Assembly: GCA_902496295.1 (NCBI GenBank)
Contig: CABVAF010000001.1
Location: 199,036 to 263,035 of the forward strand
Direction of reading: 5' to 3'
DNA from: an uncultured Clostridium sp.
GTDB lineage: Bacteria; Bacillota; Clostridia; TANB77; CAG-508
DNA: 64,000 bases
Part shown: piece after piece, positions 24,926 through 33,364 of the stretch
Layout: each line of letters opens with the position of its first letter
Numbering within the stretch: position 1 is the stretch's first letter
Translations under genes and position numbers: made by a program
Notes under the pieces: model-generated
The model's input: the letters and a program-made list of their open reading frames with translations, nothing else
Databases searched by the model: none
What the model was told of the DNA's origin: nothing

Positions 24926-25114
24926 TTAATTATTTTCTGCTGCTTTAGCAATAACTTCTTTTCCATCATAATATCCACAGTTTGGACATACTCTGTGTTG
25001 TCTAATTTTTTCATGGCAATGTGGACAATCTACTAAATTTTGATTTTCTAATTTCCATGTTGATCTTTTTAAATGAGTTCTTGCTTTTGACCATCTTCTT
25101 TTTGGTTGTGCCAT
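24926..25114 (-). CDS. rpmF: 50S ribosomal protein L32
   Basis: A 62-residue ribosomal protein. It begins MAQPKRRWSKARTHLKRS and contains a four-cysteine zinc ribbon, CPHCHEK then CPNCGYYDG, so it is the zinc-binding form of L32. GGGAGG precedes the ATG. It is a single-gene unit followed by a terminator. Confidence 0.96.
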   Translation of the reverse strand: MAQPKRRWSKARTHLKRSTWKLENQNLVDCPHCHEKIRQHRVCPNCGYYDGKEVIAKAAENN

Positions 25115-25258
25115 ATAACTCCCTCCCTTTTCCTAAGCAAATATATATAGTATAATTTTACAAATTATCTCTAAAGTTAAATACTATAAAATTATATACT
25201 ATTTGCTTACTATTTGTCAATAGTTTTATTATCTTTTAATTTACTGTGATATAATTTT

Positions 25259-27289
25259 CTACTTAGCTACAGTCTCTACTACTATTTTATTACTATTTTC
25301 CAGTTGTTTTGCCATTTCTATAATTAAATCTGCTGCCTTTTCAACACCAACTTTATCACTATTTATGCAAATATCATAATTAGAAAAATCTTTCCACTCT
25401 TTTCCTGTATAATATTTATAATGATTTCCTCTTAATTTATCTATTCTAGCAATTTCCTTTTCAGCTTTATTTTTATCCATATTGTAATATTTTACTGCTC
25501 TGTCTATTTTATTATTTATATCACTATATATAAATACCTTTAATACATTTTCATTTTCTTTTAGTATTTGGTCAGCACATCTTCCAACAATTACACATGG
25601 CTCTTTAGAAGATATTTCTTTTATTAGTTCTGACTCTTTTACAAATAGTTCATCAGAGTTATTTAAATCTGAATAATACCCACTATTTAGTATATCAAGT
25701 ACATTTCTTTTTTGTTCATTTTCTTTAATATATTGCTCAGACAATCCAGTTTCTTCTGCAACTTTTATTATAAATTCTTTATCATATAATTTTACACCTA
25801 ATTTTTGTGCTACTAATTTACCTATATATCTTCCGCCTGAGCCATATTCTCTTGATAATGTAATTACTATATTTGAAGAACTTTGATTTGTAATTTCTAA
25901 TGGATTTGTAATTAATGGTTTTGTGCTTTCTTCTGCTTTCTTGAATTTTCTTACTTGTAATATTAAAAGTATAACAGCTATTATAAATGCTAATCCATCT
26001 GCAAAAGGTCCTGCATATAATACTCCATGAATTCCAAATAGATGTCCAAACATCACCATAGCAGGTATTAAAAATATAATTTGTCTTGATAAAGATAATA
26101 CTGCACTCTTTACACCTTTTCCGATTGCTTGGAAGAAAATTCCTGATGGTATTTGAATTCCATTACAAATACATAACATTAAATATGTTCTAAAAGCATC
26201 ACATGCAAATTCCATATATAATTCATTTCCACTACCAAATATCATAATCAATTTATCAGGTATTAATTGGAATAGTAAAAATGCTACTGTACTTACTATT
26301 AAACTTAATCCTAGTACATATTTTAAAGTCTTTTTAACTCTAGCATAATTTTGTGCTCCGTAATTATATCCCATAATTGGTTGAGATCCTGCTGCTATTC
26401 CTATTATTATACTGTTTAAAATTTGACTAATTTTCATAACTATACCGAATACAGTAATAGGTATTTCAGCACCAAACTTTGACTCTGCACCATATTTTCC
26501 TAGTAAATTATTTTCAAATGCCATAACTATAACTATACTCATCTGAGTAATAAAACTGCTTATACCTAACATTGAAACTCTACCTGCTATAGATGGCTTT
26601 AGCTTTATGTCTTGTTTAGTAATTTCAATTGATTTTAGTCTTTTTAAATATACAATATTCATTGCAAATGTAACAAACTGGCTAATAGATGTTGCTATAG
26701 CTGCTCCTTCTACTCCCATTTTGAAAATAAATATAAATATTGGATCTAATATAATATTTAAAATTGCACCTATTACCATAGATGTCATAGCATATTTTGG
26801 ACTACCATCTGCTCTTATAATAGAATTTAGAGTAGTCCCTACCATCATAAATGGTAAACCTAATGCTATATAAAAACCATACCCTAATGCATCTTCTCTT
26901 AATGCATCAGTACATCCAAATAAATTTAAAATTTGTGGTAAAAATCCTACAATAATTGCAAAAAATAGTATTGAGACAATTATTGAGATAAGAACTCCAT
27001 TTGCTACACCTTTACTTGCTTCTTTCTTATTTTTCTCTCCAAGTTTAAGGCTTAAGTATGCTGAGCTTCCATCTCCAAACATTAATGCAAAAGCTAAACA
27101 AAGCATTGTAATTGGGAACACCACGTTTGTGGCTCCATTACCTATGTATCCTACTCCCCAACCTATAAATATTTGGTCAACTATGTTATATAAAGAGTTA
27201 ACCACTAGAGAGATTATACATGGTATAGAAAATTTTCTAATTAGTTTTCCTATTTTTTCGTAACCTAAAATGTTTTCTTCTTTTTCCAA
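25259..27289 (-). CDS. MATE efflux transporter fused to a cytidylate-kinase-like domain
   Basis: A 676-residue two-part protein. Residues 1 to about 450 are a complete MATE-family transporter with about 12 membrane helices (IVDQIFIGWGVGYIGNGAT, IRADGSPKYAM). After a short polar linker, residues about 475-665 form a cytidylate-kinase-like domain (Cytidylate_kin2 type) with the nucleotide loop SREYGSGGRYIG and IVGRCADQIL. The reading frame is continuous with no sign of an assembly join. The true start is TTG 27289, preceded by AAAGGAGG at seven bases; the in-frame ATG at 27319 lies upstream of that site. The kinase domain should face the cytoplasm. The substrate of either half is unknown. Confidence 0.88.
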   Translation of the reverse strand: MEKEENILGYEKIGKLIRKFSIPCIISLVVNSLYNIVDQIFIGWGVGYIGNGATNVVFPITMLCLAFALMFGDGSSAYLSLKLGEKNKKEASKGVANGVLISIIVSILFFAIIVGFLPQILNLFGCTDALREDALGYGFYIALGLPFMMVGTTLNSIIRADGSPKYAMTSMVIGAILNIILDPIFIFIFKMGVEGAAIATSISQFVTFAMNIVYLKRLKSIEITKQDIKLKPSIAGRVSMLGISSFITQMSIVIVMAFENNLLGKYGAESKFGAEIPITVFGIVMKISQILNSIIIGIAAGSQPIMGYNYGAQNYARVKKTLKYVLGLSLIVSTVAFLLFQLIPDKLIMIFGSGNELYMEFACDAFRTYLMLCICNGIQIPSGIFFQAIGKGVKSAVLSLSRQIIFLIPAMVMFGHLFGIHGVLYAGPFADGLAFIIAVILLILQVRKFKKAEESTKPLITNPLEITNQSSSNIVITLSREYGSGGRYIGKLVAQKLGVKLYDKEFIIKVAEETGLSEQYIKENEQKRNVLDILNSGYYSDLNNSDELFVKESELIKEISSKEPCVIVGRCADQILKENENVLKVFIYSDINNKIDRAVKYYNMDKNKAEKEIARIDKLRGNHYKYYTGKEWKDFSNYDICINSDKVGVEKAADLIIEMAKQLENSNKIVVETVAK

Positions 27290-27368
27290 AATACTTCCTC
27301 CTTTTCGTTTATTTTTCATTATAAAAAAGCACTGTCTTTTTTATCTATCCTTGTACGTATTTTTAAGC

Positions 27369-27398
27369 ACAAAAAGACAACACTTTTTAGGTGTTGTA
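27369..27398 (-). terminator. Terminator-like hairpin in the leader of the MATE fusion gene
   Basis: On the minus strand ACAACAC and GTGTTGT (27377-27383 and 27391-27397) form a 7-bp perfect stem followed by CTTTTTG. It lies about 80 bases upstream of the gene start and downstream of its promoter, which fits an attenuator. Confidence 0.6.
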
Positions 27399-27407
27399 CG
27401 TTTATTA

Positions 27408-27425
27408 TTACAAAATATATAACAA
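27408..27425 (-). CDS. Possible five-codon leader peptide
   Basis: A TTG codon seven bases after AAGGGG opens a five-codon frame (MLYIL) that ends in TAA TAA, ten bases before the terminator-like hairpin. The layout is that of leader peptides controlling resistance genes by ribosome stalling. The frame is so short that chance cannot be excluded. Confidence 0.3.
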   Translation of the reverse strand: MLYIL

Positions 27426-27460
27426 ACTGTTGCCCCTTAAATATAAATTTAACATATTAT

Positions 27461-27489
27461 ATTGTATAAAATTTTTTAAGAAAAGTCAA
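27461..27489 (-). promoter_or_regulatory. Promoter of the MATE fusion gene
   Basis: On the minus strand TTGACT (27484-27489), a 17-base spacer and TACAAT (27461-27466). It gives a leader of roughly 165 bases before the start codon. Confidence 0.65.
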
Positions 27490-27566
27490 ATATAAAGTTA
27501 ATTTTTTTGTAATTTTCAGGGCAGTTTTTTATATTTTTCTTATAATTTTTAATAATTTATAGAAAT

Positions 27567-27830
27567 TTACTTTTTAGTATAATCTCTCTCTATTGTATCA
27601 GCTAATTCAAATCTAACTTTTTGTCCTGTAACATTATCTGGTCTTTCAGGAATTGCTTCTAAAAACATCTTTTCAGGTCTTACCCATATGGCTCTTCCAT
27701 CTTCTCTTGGATATAATGGTTTATATACAACCATTCTTTCCTTTGTCTCTGAATCATAAGCTACATTCTCTACAAAATAGTAATTTCCTTTAAAGTGGCG
27801 ATACACTCTTCCAATTTTTACTTCTTCCAT
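27567..27830 (-). CDS. DUF1653 domain protein
   Basis: An 87-residue protein of the DUF1653 family, recognised by GRVYRHFKGNYYFVENVAYDSET and the VVYKPLY / IWVRPEKMF segments. It is a small all-beta soluble protein. The family is widespread in bacteria and has no established function. AAGGAGG precedes the ATG. It is not obviously linked to the MATE gene, which has its own promoter between them. Confidence 0.85.
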   Translation of the reverse strand: MEEVKIGRVYRHFKGNYYFVENVAYDSETKERMVVYKPLYPREDGRAIWVRPEKMFLEAIPERPDNVTGQKVRFELADTIERDYTKK

Positions 27831-28062
27831 ATAAATCCTCCTTAAACTTAAGCTTTTTTAATAATTTAATAGAATTATTTTCATGCCTAAATTTGTCCTT
27901 ATTATACTTTTAAAAAAGAATAATTTCAATATTTCTGAGTAATTTTTTATTTATCTTTTGTATATTAAATTAATTAATATATTTTTAATTTTAAACTAAT
28001 TTATGACTTTATTACTATATTTTGCATATACTACTTATAAATGCGTTTTAGAGAGGTAATTT

Positions 28063-29910
28063 ATGTGTGGAATTTGTGGTTTTGTTAATCTAAAGAAAAA
28101 AATTGACAATGAAAAGGATGAATTAGTAAGTATGACTAACTCTATAGCAAGACGTGGTCCAGATGAAAACGGTTATGCTTGTTTTGAAAATGCAATGCTT
28201 GGTCACAGAAGATTAATTGTTGTAGACCCAGATGGTGGAAAGCAACCAATGACATTTAAATTTAATGAAAATACTTACACTATGGTTTACAATGGCCAAA
28301 TATACAATGCTAATGAATTACGTAATATTTTAAAGGAGAATGGATTTAATTTTGAAGGTCATTCAGATACAGAAGTTTTATTAAAATCATTTGTATACTT
28401 TGGAAAAGATGTTGTAAAACATTTAAACGGAATTTTTGCATTTGCAATATGGAATGAGAACAAAAAAGAATTATTTATGGCAAGAGACCATTTTGGAGTT
28501 AAACCTTTGTTTTATACTTTAAAAGATAATTCACTTATATTTGGCTCGGAAATTAAAGCTATTGCTAGCTATCATTCCATAGATTTAGTCTTAGATAATA
28601 CTGGAATAGGAGAATTATTAGGTGTGGGTCCTGCACATACACCCGGCTTAACAGTATTTAAAGATATTTTCGAGTTAAAGCCTGCAAGCTATTTAATATA
28701 TAATAGCGATGGTTTATATACAGATAAATACTGGAAGTTAATTAGCAAACCTCATACAGATAGTTTAGGAAAAACTTGTGACAAAGTTAGATTTTTATTG
28801 GAAGATACTATAAAAAGGCAACTTGTATCTGATGTTCCCCTTTGTACATTTCTTTCTGGAGGGTTGGATTCAAGTATAGTAACATTATACGCAGCAAACT
28901 ATTGTAAAGATAATGGTATACCACCTTTAAATACCTATTCAATAGATTACGTAGATAATGACAAAAACTTTGTTAAGAGCGATTTTCAACCAAACTCAGA
29001 TAATAAATATATAGATATAATGGTAGACTTTCTCCATACAAACCATCACAAAATAATTGTTGATACTCCCGAACTTGCAGAAAGCTTGGAATCTGCAATG
29101 ATAGCTAGAGATTGTCCTGGAATGGCAGATGTTGACTCTTCTTTGCTACTTTTCTGTAAAAATGTAAAGCAAGATATGGTAGTGGCTTTAACTGGTGAAT
29201 GTGCAGACGAAATATTTGGAGGATATCCTTGGTTCTTTAGAGAAGATGCGCTAAGAAGCGGAACATTCCCTTGGTCAATTGCAATAGAAGAAAGACAAAA
29301 ATTACTTAATCCGGAAATATCTTTAAAATTTAATTTAAAATCATATATAGATTATAGATATAATGAAAGTTTATCCGAAGTAGAAATTTTAGATGATGAT
29401 ACTAGTGAAACTGCAGAAAAGAGAAAAATAACTCATTTAACACAAAATTGGTTTATGCAAACACTACTGGACCGTTCAGATAGAATGGGAATGTTTAATG
29501 GGTTTGAATTAAGAGTTCCATTTTGTGACTATAGACTAGCAGAATATGTATGGAACATTCCATGGGAATTAAAAGCTCTTAATGGACGTGAGAAAGGATT
29601 ACTTAGATATGTAATAAAAGGTAAACTTCCTGATGAAATTATAGATAGAAAAAAGAGTCCATATCCTAAAACTCAAAACCCAACCTATTTAAAAAAGGTA
29701 AAAGAAATGCTTACAGAAATAATGAAAAAGCCAGACGCTTCTATAAAGAAACTTTTAAATGAAACATATATATGGGAAATAATTAACACAAATGGTAATG
29801 CATTTACTAGACCTTGGTTTGGTCAATTAATGACTGGGCCACAACTTATGGCATATCTTTGCCAAGTAAATATGTGGCTAGATAGGTATCAACCTAAAAT
29901 TGAGATATAA
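28063..29910 (+). CDS. asnB: Asparagine synthetase (glutamine-hydrolysing)
   Basis: A 615-residue class II amidotransferase. The N-terminal nucleophile is Cys2 (MCGICGFVN), followed by the glutaminase domain (YNGQIYN, GHSDTEVLL), and the synthetase domain has the PP-loop SGGLDSS and a C-terminal RSDRMGMFNGFELRVPF block. It converts aspartate and glutamine to asparagine and glutamate using ATP. It stands alone on the plus strand, ended by a hairpin. Being next to the polysaccharide locus it might amidate a sugar acid, but the close match to AsnB makes that unlikely. Confidence 0.93.
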   Translation: MCGICGFVNLKKKIDNEKDELVSMTNSIARRGPDENGYACFENAMLGHRRLIVVDPDGGKQPMTFKFNENTYTMVYNGQIYNANELRNILKENGFNFEGHSDTEVLLKSFVYFGKDVVKHLNGIFAFAIWNENKKELFMARDHFGVKPLFYTLKDNSLIFGSEIKAIASYHSIDLVLDNTGIGELLGVGPAHTPGLTVFKDIFELKPASYLIYNSDGLYTDKYWKLISKPHTDSLGKTCDKVRFLLEDTIKRQLVSDVPLCTFLSGGLDSSIVTLYAANYCKDNGIPPLNTYSIDYVDNDKNFVKSDFQPNSDNKYIDIMVDFLHTNHHKIIVDTPELAESLESAMIARDCPGMADVDSSLLLFCKNVKQDMVVALTGECADEIFGGYPWFFREDALRSGTFPWSIAIEERQKLLNPEISLKFNLKSYIDYRYNESLSEVEILDDDTSETAEKRKITHLTQNWFMQTLLDRSDRMGMFNGFELRVPFCDYRLAEYVWNIPWELKALNGREKGLLRYVIKGKLPDEIIDRKKSPYPKTQNPTYLKKVKEMLTEIMKKPDASIKKLLNETYIWEIINTNGNAFTRPWFGQLMTGPQLMAYLCQVNMWLDRYQPKIEI

Positions 29911-29916
29911 AATGAT

Positions 29917-29943
29917 AAGGAGGTCACAATTTGCGACCTCCTT
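29917..29943 (+). terminator. Terminator between convergent asnB and the CpsB-like gene
   Basis: AAGGAGGTC and GACCTCCTT form a 9-bp perfect stem, with a short T run on the plus strand. It probably ends asnB and may also act for the leftward operon. Confidence 0.65.
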
Positions 29944-29969
29944 TACTTGGTTACTTATTAAATTTAATT

Positions 29970-30731
29970 TTATTTCCAGCCTCCTAAGAATGTCTTTTTC
30001 AATTCTATTGGGTCATCTATATCCAATTCTTCATCATTTAATATATAACTTGGATTTTCTGTTGTAAGTTCTAATGTCTTTTCCTCGCCTATCCATTTTT
30101 CTAATAGTTTTAAAGCTTCTGGTATATGTTTATATACCGTATTTATTCTATGGTTGTCTGAGCCTAAAAAATGTATCATATTATGTGTTAGAAGCTTTTT
30201 GGCTGTTTCTTTTATATCATTTCCATACATTCCAATGATACTTCCATAATTTGATTGGAATAATACCCCTTGCTCTATATATTCTAATAGCATATTTGGA
30301 TTTTCTCTTACATAATTATATCTTTCTGGATGCGCTACTATTGGAATTTTTCCCTCTTGTAATAACAAGTATATAACTTGATCCATGTTTATTGGCTTTG
30401 TTTGCATAGGAAACTCAATTAATACATACCTGCTATTATTTAAGCACATAGCTTTTTTAGAATTTATAAATTCTATTATATTTTCTGTAGCATAAATTTC
30501 ATTTCCTTGATGTATTTTTATGTTTATTCCTTCTGCTAAATCTTTTATGTTAGAAATTCTACTTGTTATTTCATCGCATGGTACCTCGTAATAATCTTCC
30601 ATATAATGTGGTGTGAAAATTACATCTGTAAATCCAACTTTTTTTGCCTCTTTTAACATAGTAATGGTGTCTTCTATGCTTTTAGAACCATCATCAACAC
30701 CATATACTAGATGTGAATGTATATCAATCAT
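29970..30731 (-). CDS. CpsB/YwqE-type tyrosine-protein phosphatase (PHP family)
   Basis: A PHP-fold metal-dependent phosphatase of about 253 residues. Its metal ligands lie in MIDIHSHLVYGVDDGS, TPHYMEDYY, VAHPERYNYV and GSDNHR. CpsB enzymes remove phosphate from the CpsD tyrosine kinase and so control capsule chain length. It is the last gene of the polysaccharide operon, directly after the CpsC and CpsD homologues. I take the start near ATG 30731, just behind GAGAG; an in-frame ATG at 30749 has no site. Confidence 0.9.
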   Translation of the reverse strand: MIDIHSHLVYGVDDGSKSIEDTITMLKEAKKVGFTDVIFTPHYMEDYYEVPCDEITSRISNIKDLAEGINIKIHQGNEIYATENIIEFINSKKAMCLNNSRYVLIEFPMQTKPINMDQVIYLLLQEGKIPIVAHPERYNYVRENPNMLLEYIEQGVLFQSNYGSIIGMYGNDIKETAKKLLTHNMIHFLGSDNHRINTVYKHIPEALKLLEKWIGEEKTLELTTENPSYILNDEELDIDDPIELKKTFLGGWK

Positions 30732-30796
30732 CATTTTCTCTCTTTTCATTTAATATTAAATTAATACTATTAATTTAAAAATATTTTCTATAATTA

Positions 30797-31627
30797 CTAA
30801 TTGTCTTCCTCTTCTGAATTCTTATTGCCATCTATGTTGTATAATTTTCCATTTTCTTGGGTTTCAGGTTTTATCCTTGATGCAAAATCCACTTTATTTT
30901 TACTAGACCTTTTATGTGTAGGCGCTACAGATGTAGAAGAACCATAATAATAAGAAGCATAATATTCTTTTTGTGCTATAGGCATCTTATTTATAACAAC
31001 ACCTGCAATTTTTCCACCTACATTTAATATATCTCTTTTTACTCTCTCTAGGTCATCTATTTTTGTATATTTATAAGCACATACTATAATAGTACTATCT
31101 ACATTTCTAGAAATAATAAGAGCATCTGTAACTAAATTTGTTGGTGTTCCATCATAAATTACAATATCACACATATCCTCTAGTTTTTTCATTGTTTCTG
31201 CCATTTTCTCTGAAACAAGCAATTCTGATGGGTTTGGAGGTATGCTTCCTGCTGTTATTAAATATAAGTTTTGCACTTCTGTTTTTCTTATATAAGACTC
31301 AATATTTATATCTCCATTTTCACCATTTGAATTAATACCAGATAAGTAGTTAGAAAGTCCTGGTGCTGGTGGAACTGAAAAAACAGAAAATAATCTTCCT
31401 TTTCTCATATCACAATCTACTAATATAACTCTTTTTCCAGCTTGAGCGAATGTAGTAGCTAAGTTAGAAGATACCCAGCTTTTACCTTCTGATGGTGAAG
31501 TTGATGTAACTAATAAAGACTTTAGCCCACTCTTAGTATTCATAAATTGTATATTTGTTCTTAAAGTTCTAAACAATTCCGATATAGGGGATTTAGGTTC
31601 TCTTGCAGCAATTAATTCTTTCTTCAT
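30797..31627 (-). CDS. CpsD/YwqD-type tyrosine kinase
   Basis: A 276-residue bacterial tyrosine kinase. It has Walker A TSPSEGKSWVSSN, Walker A' VILVDCDMRKGRL and Walker B VIYDGTP. A C-terminal tyrosine cluster (KEYYASYYYGSS) is the probable site of autophosphorylation. It needs the membrane protein CpsC encoded just upstream, whose stop overlaps its start by one base (TAATG). It controls polymer length and export together with the phosphatase downstream. Confidence 0.93.
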   Translation of the reverse strand: MKKELIAAREPKSPISELFRTLRTNIQFMNTKSGLKSLLVTSTSPSEGKSWVSSNLATTFAQAGKRVILVDCDMRKGRLFSVFSVPPAPGLSNYLSGINSNGENGDINIESYIRKTEVQNLYLITAGSIPPNPSELLVSEKMAETMKKLEDMCDIVIYDGTPTNLVTDALIISRNVDSTIIVCAYKYTKIDDLERVKRDILNVGGKIAGVVINKMPIAQKEYYASYYYGSSTSVAPTHKRSSKNKVDFASRIKPETQENGKLYNIDGNKNSEEEDN

Positions 31628-32331
31628 TATTTTTTACCTCCCTTTACTTTCTTAAAGTCACATTCTGGTATAGAAGTTAATACTGTAAGACCTAGCTTCT
31701 TTTCTATATCTTCTTTACTCTTAACTGTTGTATCAAGCATATTTGCAATTAAAACATATATACATGCTATAACAAAACCAGCAGCAGCAAATATAATTAT
31801 ATCTTTTATATGGTTAATATTATATGGCTCACTCTCTGCTCTTGCTTCATCTACAACATATACATTATCCATATTATAATACTGTTGTGCTATTTGTGTA
31901 ATAAAAACTTGTGCAGCTTCATTAGCAATTCTACGTGCCATTTCGCTATCTGCATCAGTTACACTTATTTCAATAATTTCTGTATCATCTTTTGCTGAAA
32001 CTTGGATGTTTTGTTTCAAATTTTCTACAGTTTTGTCTATTTTTAAGTTATTTATAACTTGTGTTAAAACTTTTTCAGTTTTAATTAAATCACTATATGT
32101 AGAAACTAATTTCTGATTTAATGTAATTTCTGTTGATGTAATTGTTCCATCATCAGATTGTGCTGTATTAGACTTCGCCAATAGTATAGATGTAGTAGAT
32201 TTATATTCTGGTTTTAATAAAACATAAGAATATATAAAACCAATAACTACAGCTATTGCTACAATTAAGATAATTTCAAACTTTTTTGTCCAAAAAATGT
32301 TAAACAAATCTTTTAAATCTAATTCGTCCAT
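31627..32331 (-). CDS. Wzz/CpsC-type chain-length regulator
   Basis: A 234-residue membrane protein with a helix near the N-terminus (about 17-38) and another near the C-terminus (about 175-195), and an extracellular Wzz domain between them (YKSTTSILLAKS at its start). The short cytoplasmic C-terminal tail ends KKVKGGKK and is the usual activator of the partner kinase. It forms the membrane half of the CpsC-CpsD kinase. Confidence 0.92.
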   Translation of the reverse strand: MDELDLKDLFNIFWTKKFEIILIVAIAVVIGFIYSYVLLKPEYKSTTSILLAKSNTAQSDDGTITSTEITLNQKLVSTYSDLIKTEKVLTQVINNLKIDKTVENLKQNIQVSAKDDTEIIEISVTDADSEMARRIANEAAQVFITQIAQQYYNMDNVYVVDEARAESEPYNINHIKDIIIFAAAGFVIACIYVLIANMLDTTVKSKEDIEKKLGLTVLTSIPECDFKKVKGGKK

Positions 32332-32411
32332 GATTTAATTCCCTTCTATTTAGCCTTCAATTTACATTCTATAAGGTTATATAAGATTATAGTATATTTT
32401 TAAATTCTATT

Positions 32412-33191
32412 CTATTTTATTTCTATATCTTTATATTTTACTAATTTTACAACTGCAAATGCAACCACTGCAATAATTAATACTATAAAAAATATATTTA
32501 CACCTGTTTGTGGTAACTTAGAATCTGGAGATATTGTATTGTCTTTACTGTTATTAACTGTACTTCCAGTTTCTTTGTTTGAACCCGTTGTATTAATTAC
32601 TATATTTTCTGAGTTAGTCTCATTCTTAGTTTCATTTGTTGTTTCATTAGCTACTTCATTTGTAATTTCATTTTGAACATTGTTGTTTTCTTCATCATTA
32701 TTGTTATCTTCATTTTCCTGTGGTTTTATTGTATAATTAGCTGAATAAGTAGCATAAGTCTCGTCTAATAAATTTCCATCTGATATATTAAACTCTGTTA
32801 TAGAAATTGTTCCAGATACTTCTTCTGTAACATCATCTCTTAACTCAAAAGTTAATTCTGCAAATTGAGTATTAGAACTAGCTTTATCGTTTTCTAAAAG
32901 TACTGTCTTTTTTTCATTTGAAATTGTTATTCTCCAGTTATCTGTCGTTCTTCCAGATACTTTTGATATATTTGCTTCGTCATACGCTAATGTCATAGAA
33001 GCACTCATTACAGAGTCTTCTTCTACTCCAACAAAATCTCCAGTTGATATTTTTATAGTTACTTTATTTCCTTCTTTTACAGTTTCAAATTTTATATTTG
33101 CTGTTGCCTCTGTTGCAGGTTCTGTTGCATATACCGTACATCCTAAACAAAGCAAACAAACTAATAAAATAATTGATACTACTTTTTTCAT
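32412..33191 (-). CDS. Sortase-anchored surface protein with a possible cohesin-like domain
   Basis: A 259-residue secreted protein with a signal peptide (1-22), a beta-rich domain (about 31-157), an Asn/Glu/Thr-rich linker (158-225) and a sorting signal: LPQTG at 226-230, a hydrophobic helix and a basic tail. In the beta domain MTLAYDEANISKV and AELTFELRDDV resemble the two best-conserved strands of cohesins; this is a judgement by eye, not a search. It is encoded directly downstream of a dockerin-bearing glycosidase. If it is a cohesin it would hold dockerin proteins at the cell wall. A generic Ig-like fold is the alternative. Confidence 0.75.
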   Translation of the reverse strand: MKKVVSIILLVCLLCLGCTVYATEPATEATANIKFETVKEGNKVTIKISTGDFVGVEEDSVMSASMTLAYDEANISKVSGRTTDNWRITISNEKKTVLLENDKASSNTQFAELTFELRDDVTEEVSGTISITEFNISDGNLLDETYATYSANYTIKPQENEDNNNDEENNNVQNEITNEVANETTNETKNETNSENIVINTTGSNKETGSTVNNSKDNTISPDSKLPQTGVNIFFIVLIIAVVAFAVVKLVKYKDIEIK

Positions 33192-33364
33192 TATTTTTCT
33201 CTCCTTTTTTCATTTCTTCTTATGCTATTCTACTATAAATGTTATTATATAACAAGTTTTTCCTTTTTACAATTACATTGCAATAATATTACAAAAATAT
33301 TACATTTTGAATAGATATCCTATTAAAAATAACTGGTAATTTCAAAGAGATGCATTAGGAGAAC

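Noticed and set aside
28063..29910. asnB as a sugar-amidating enzyme of the polysaccharide locus
   Set aside because: It matches ordinary asparagine synthetase throughout, lies on the other strand and is separated by a terminator.
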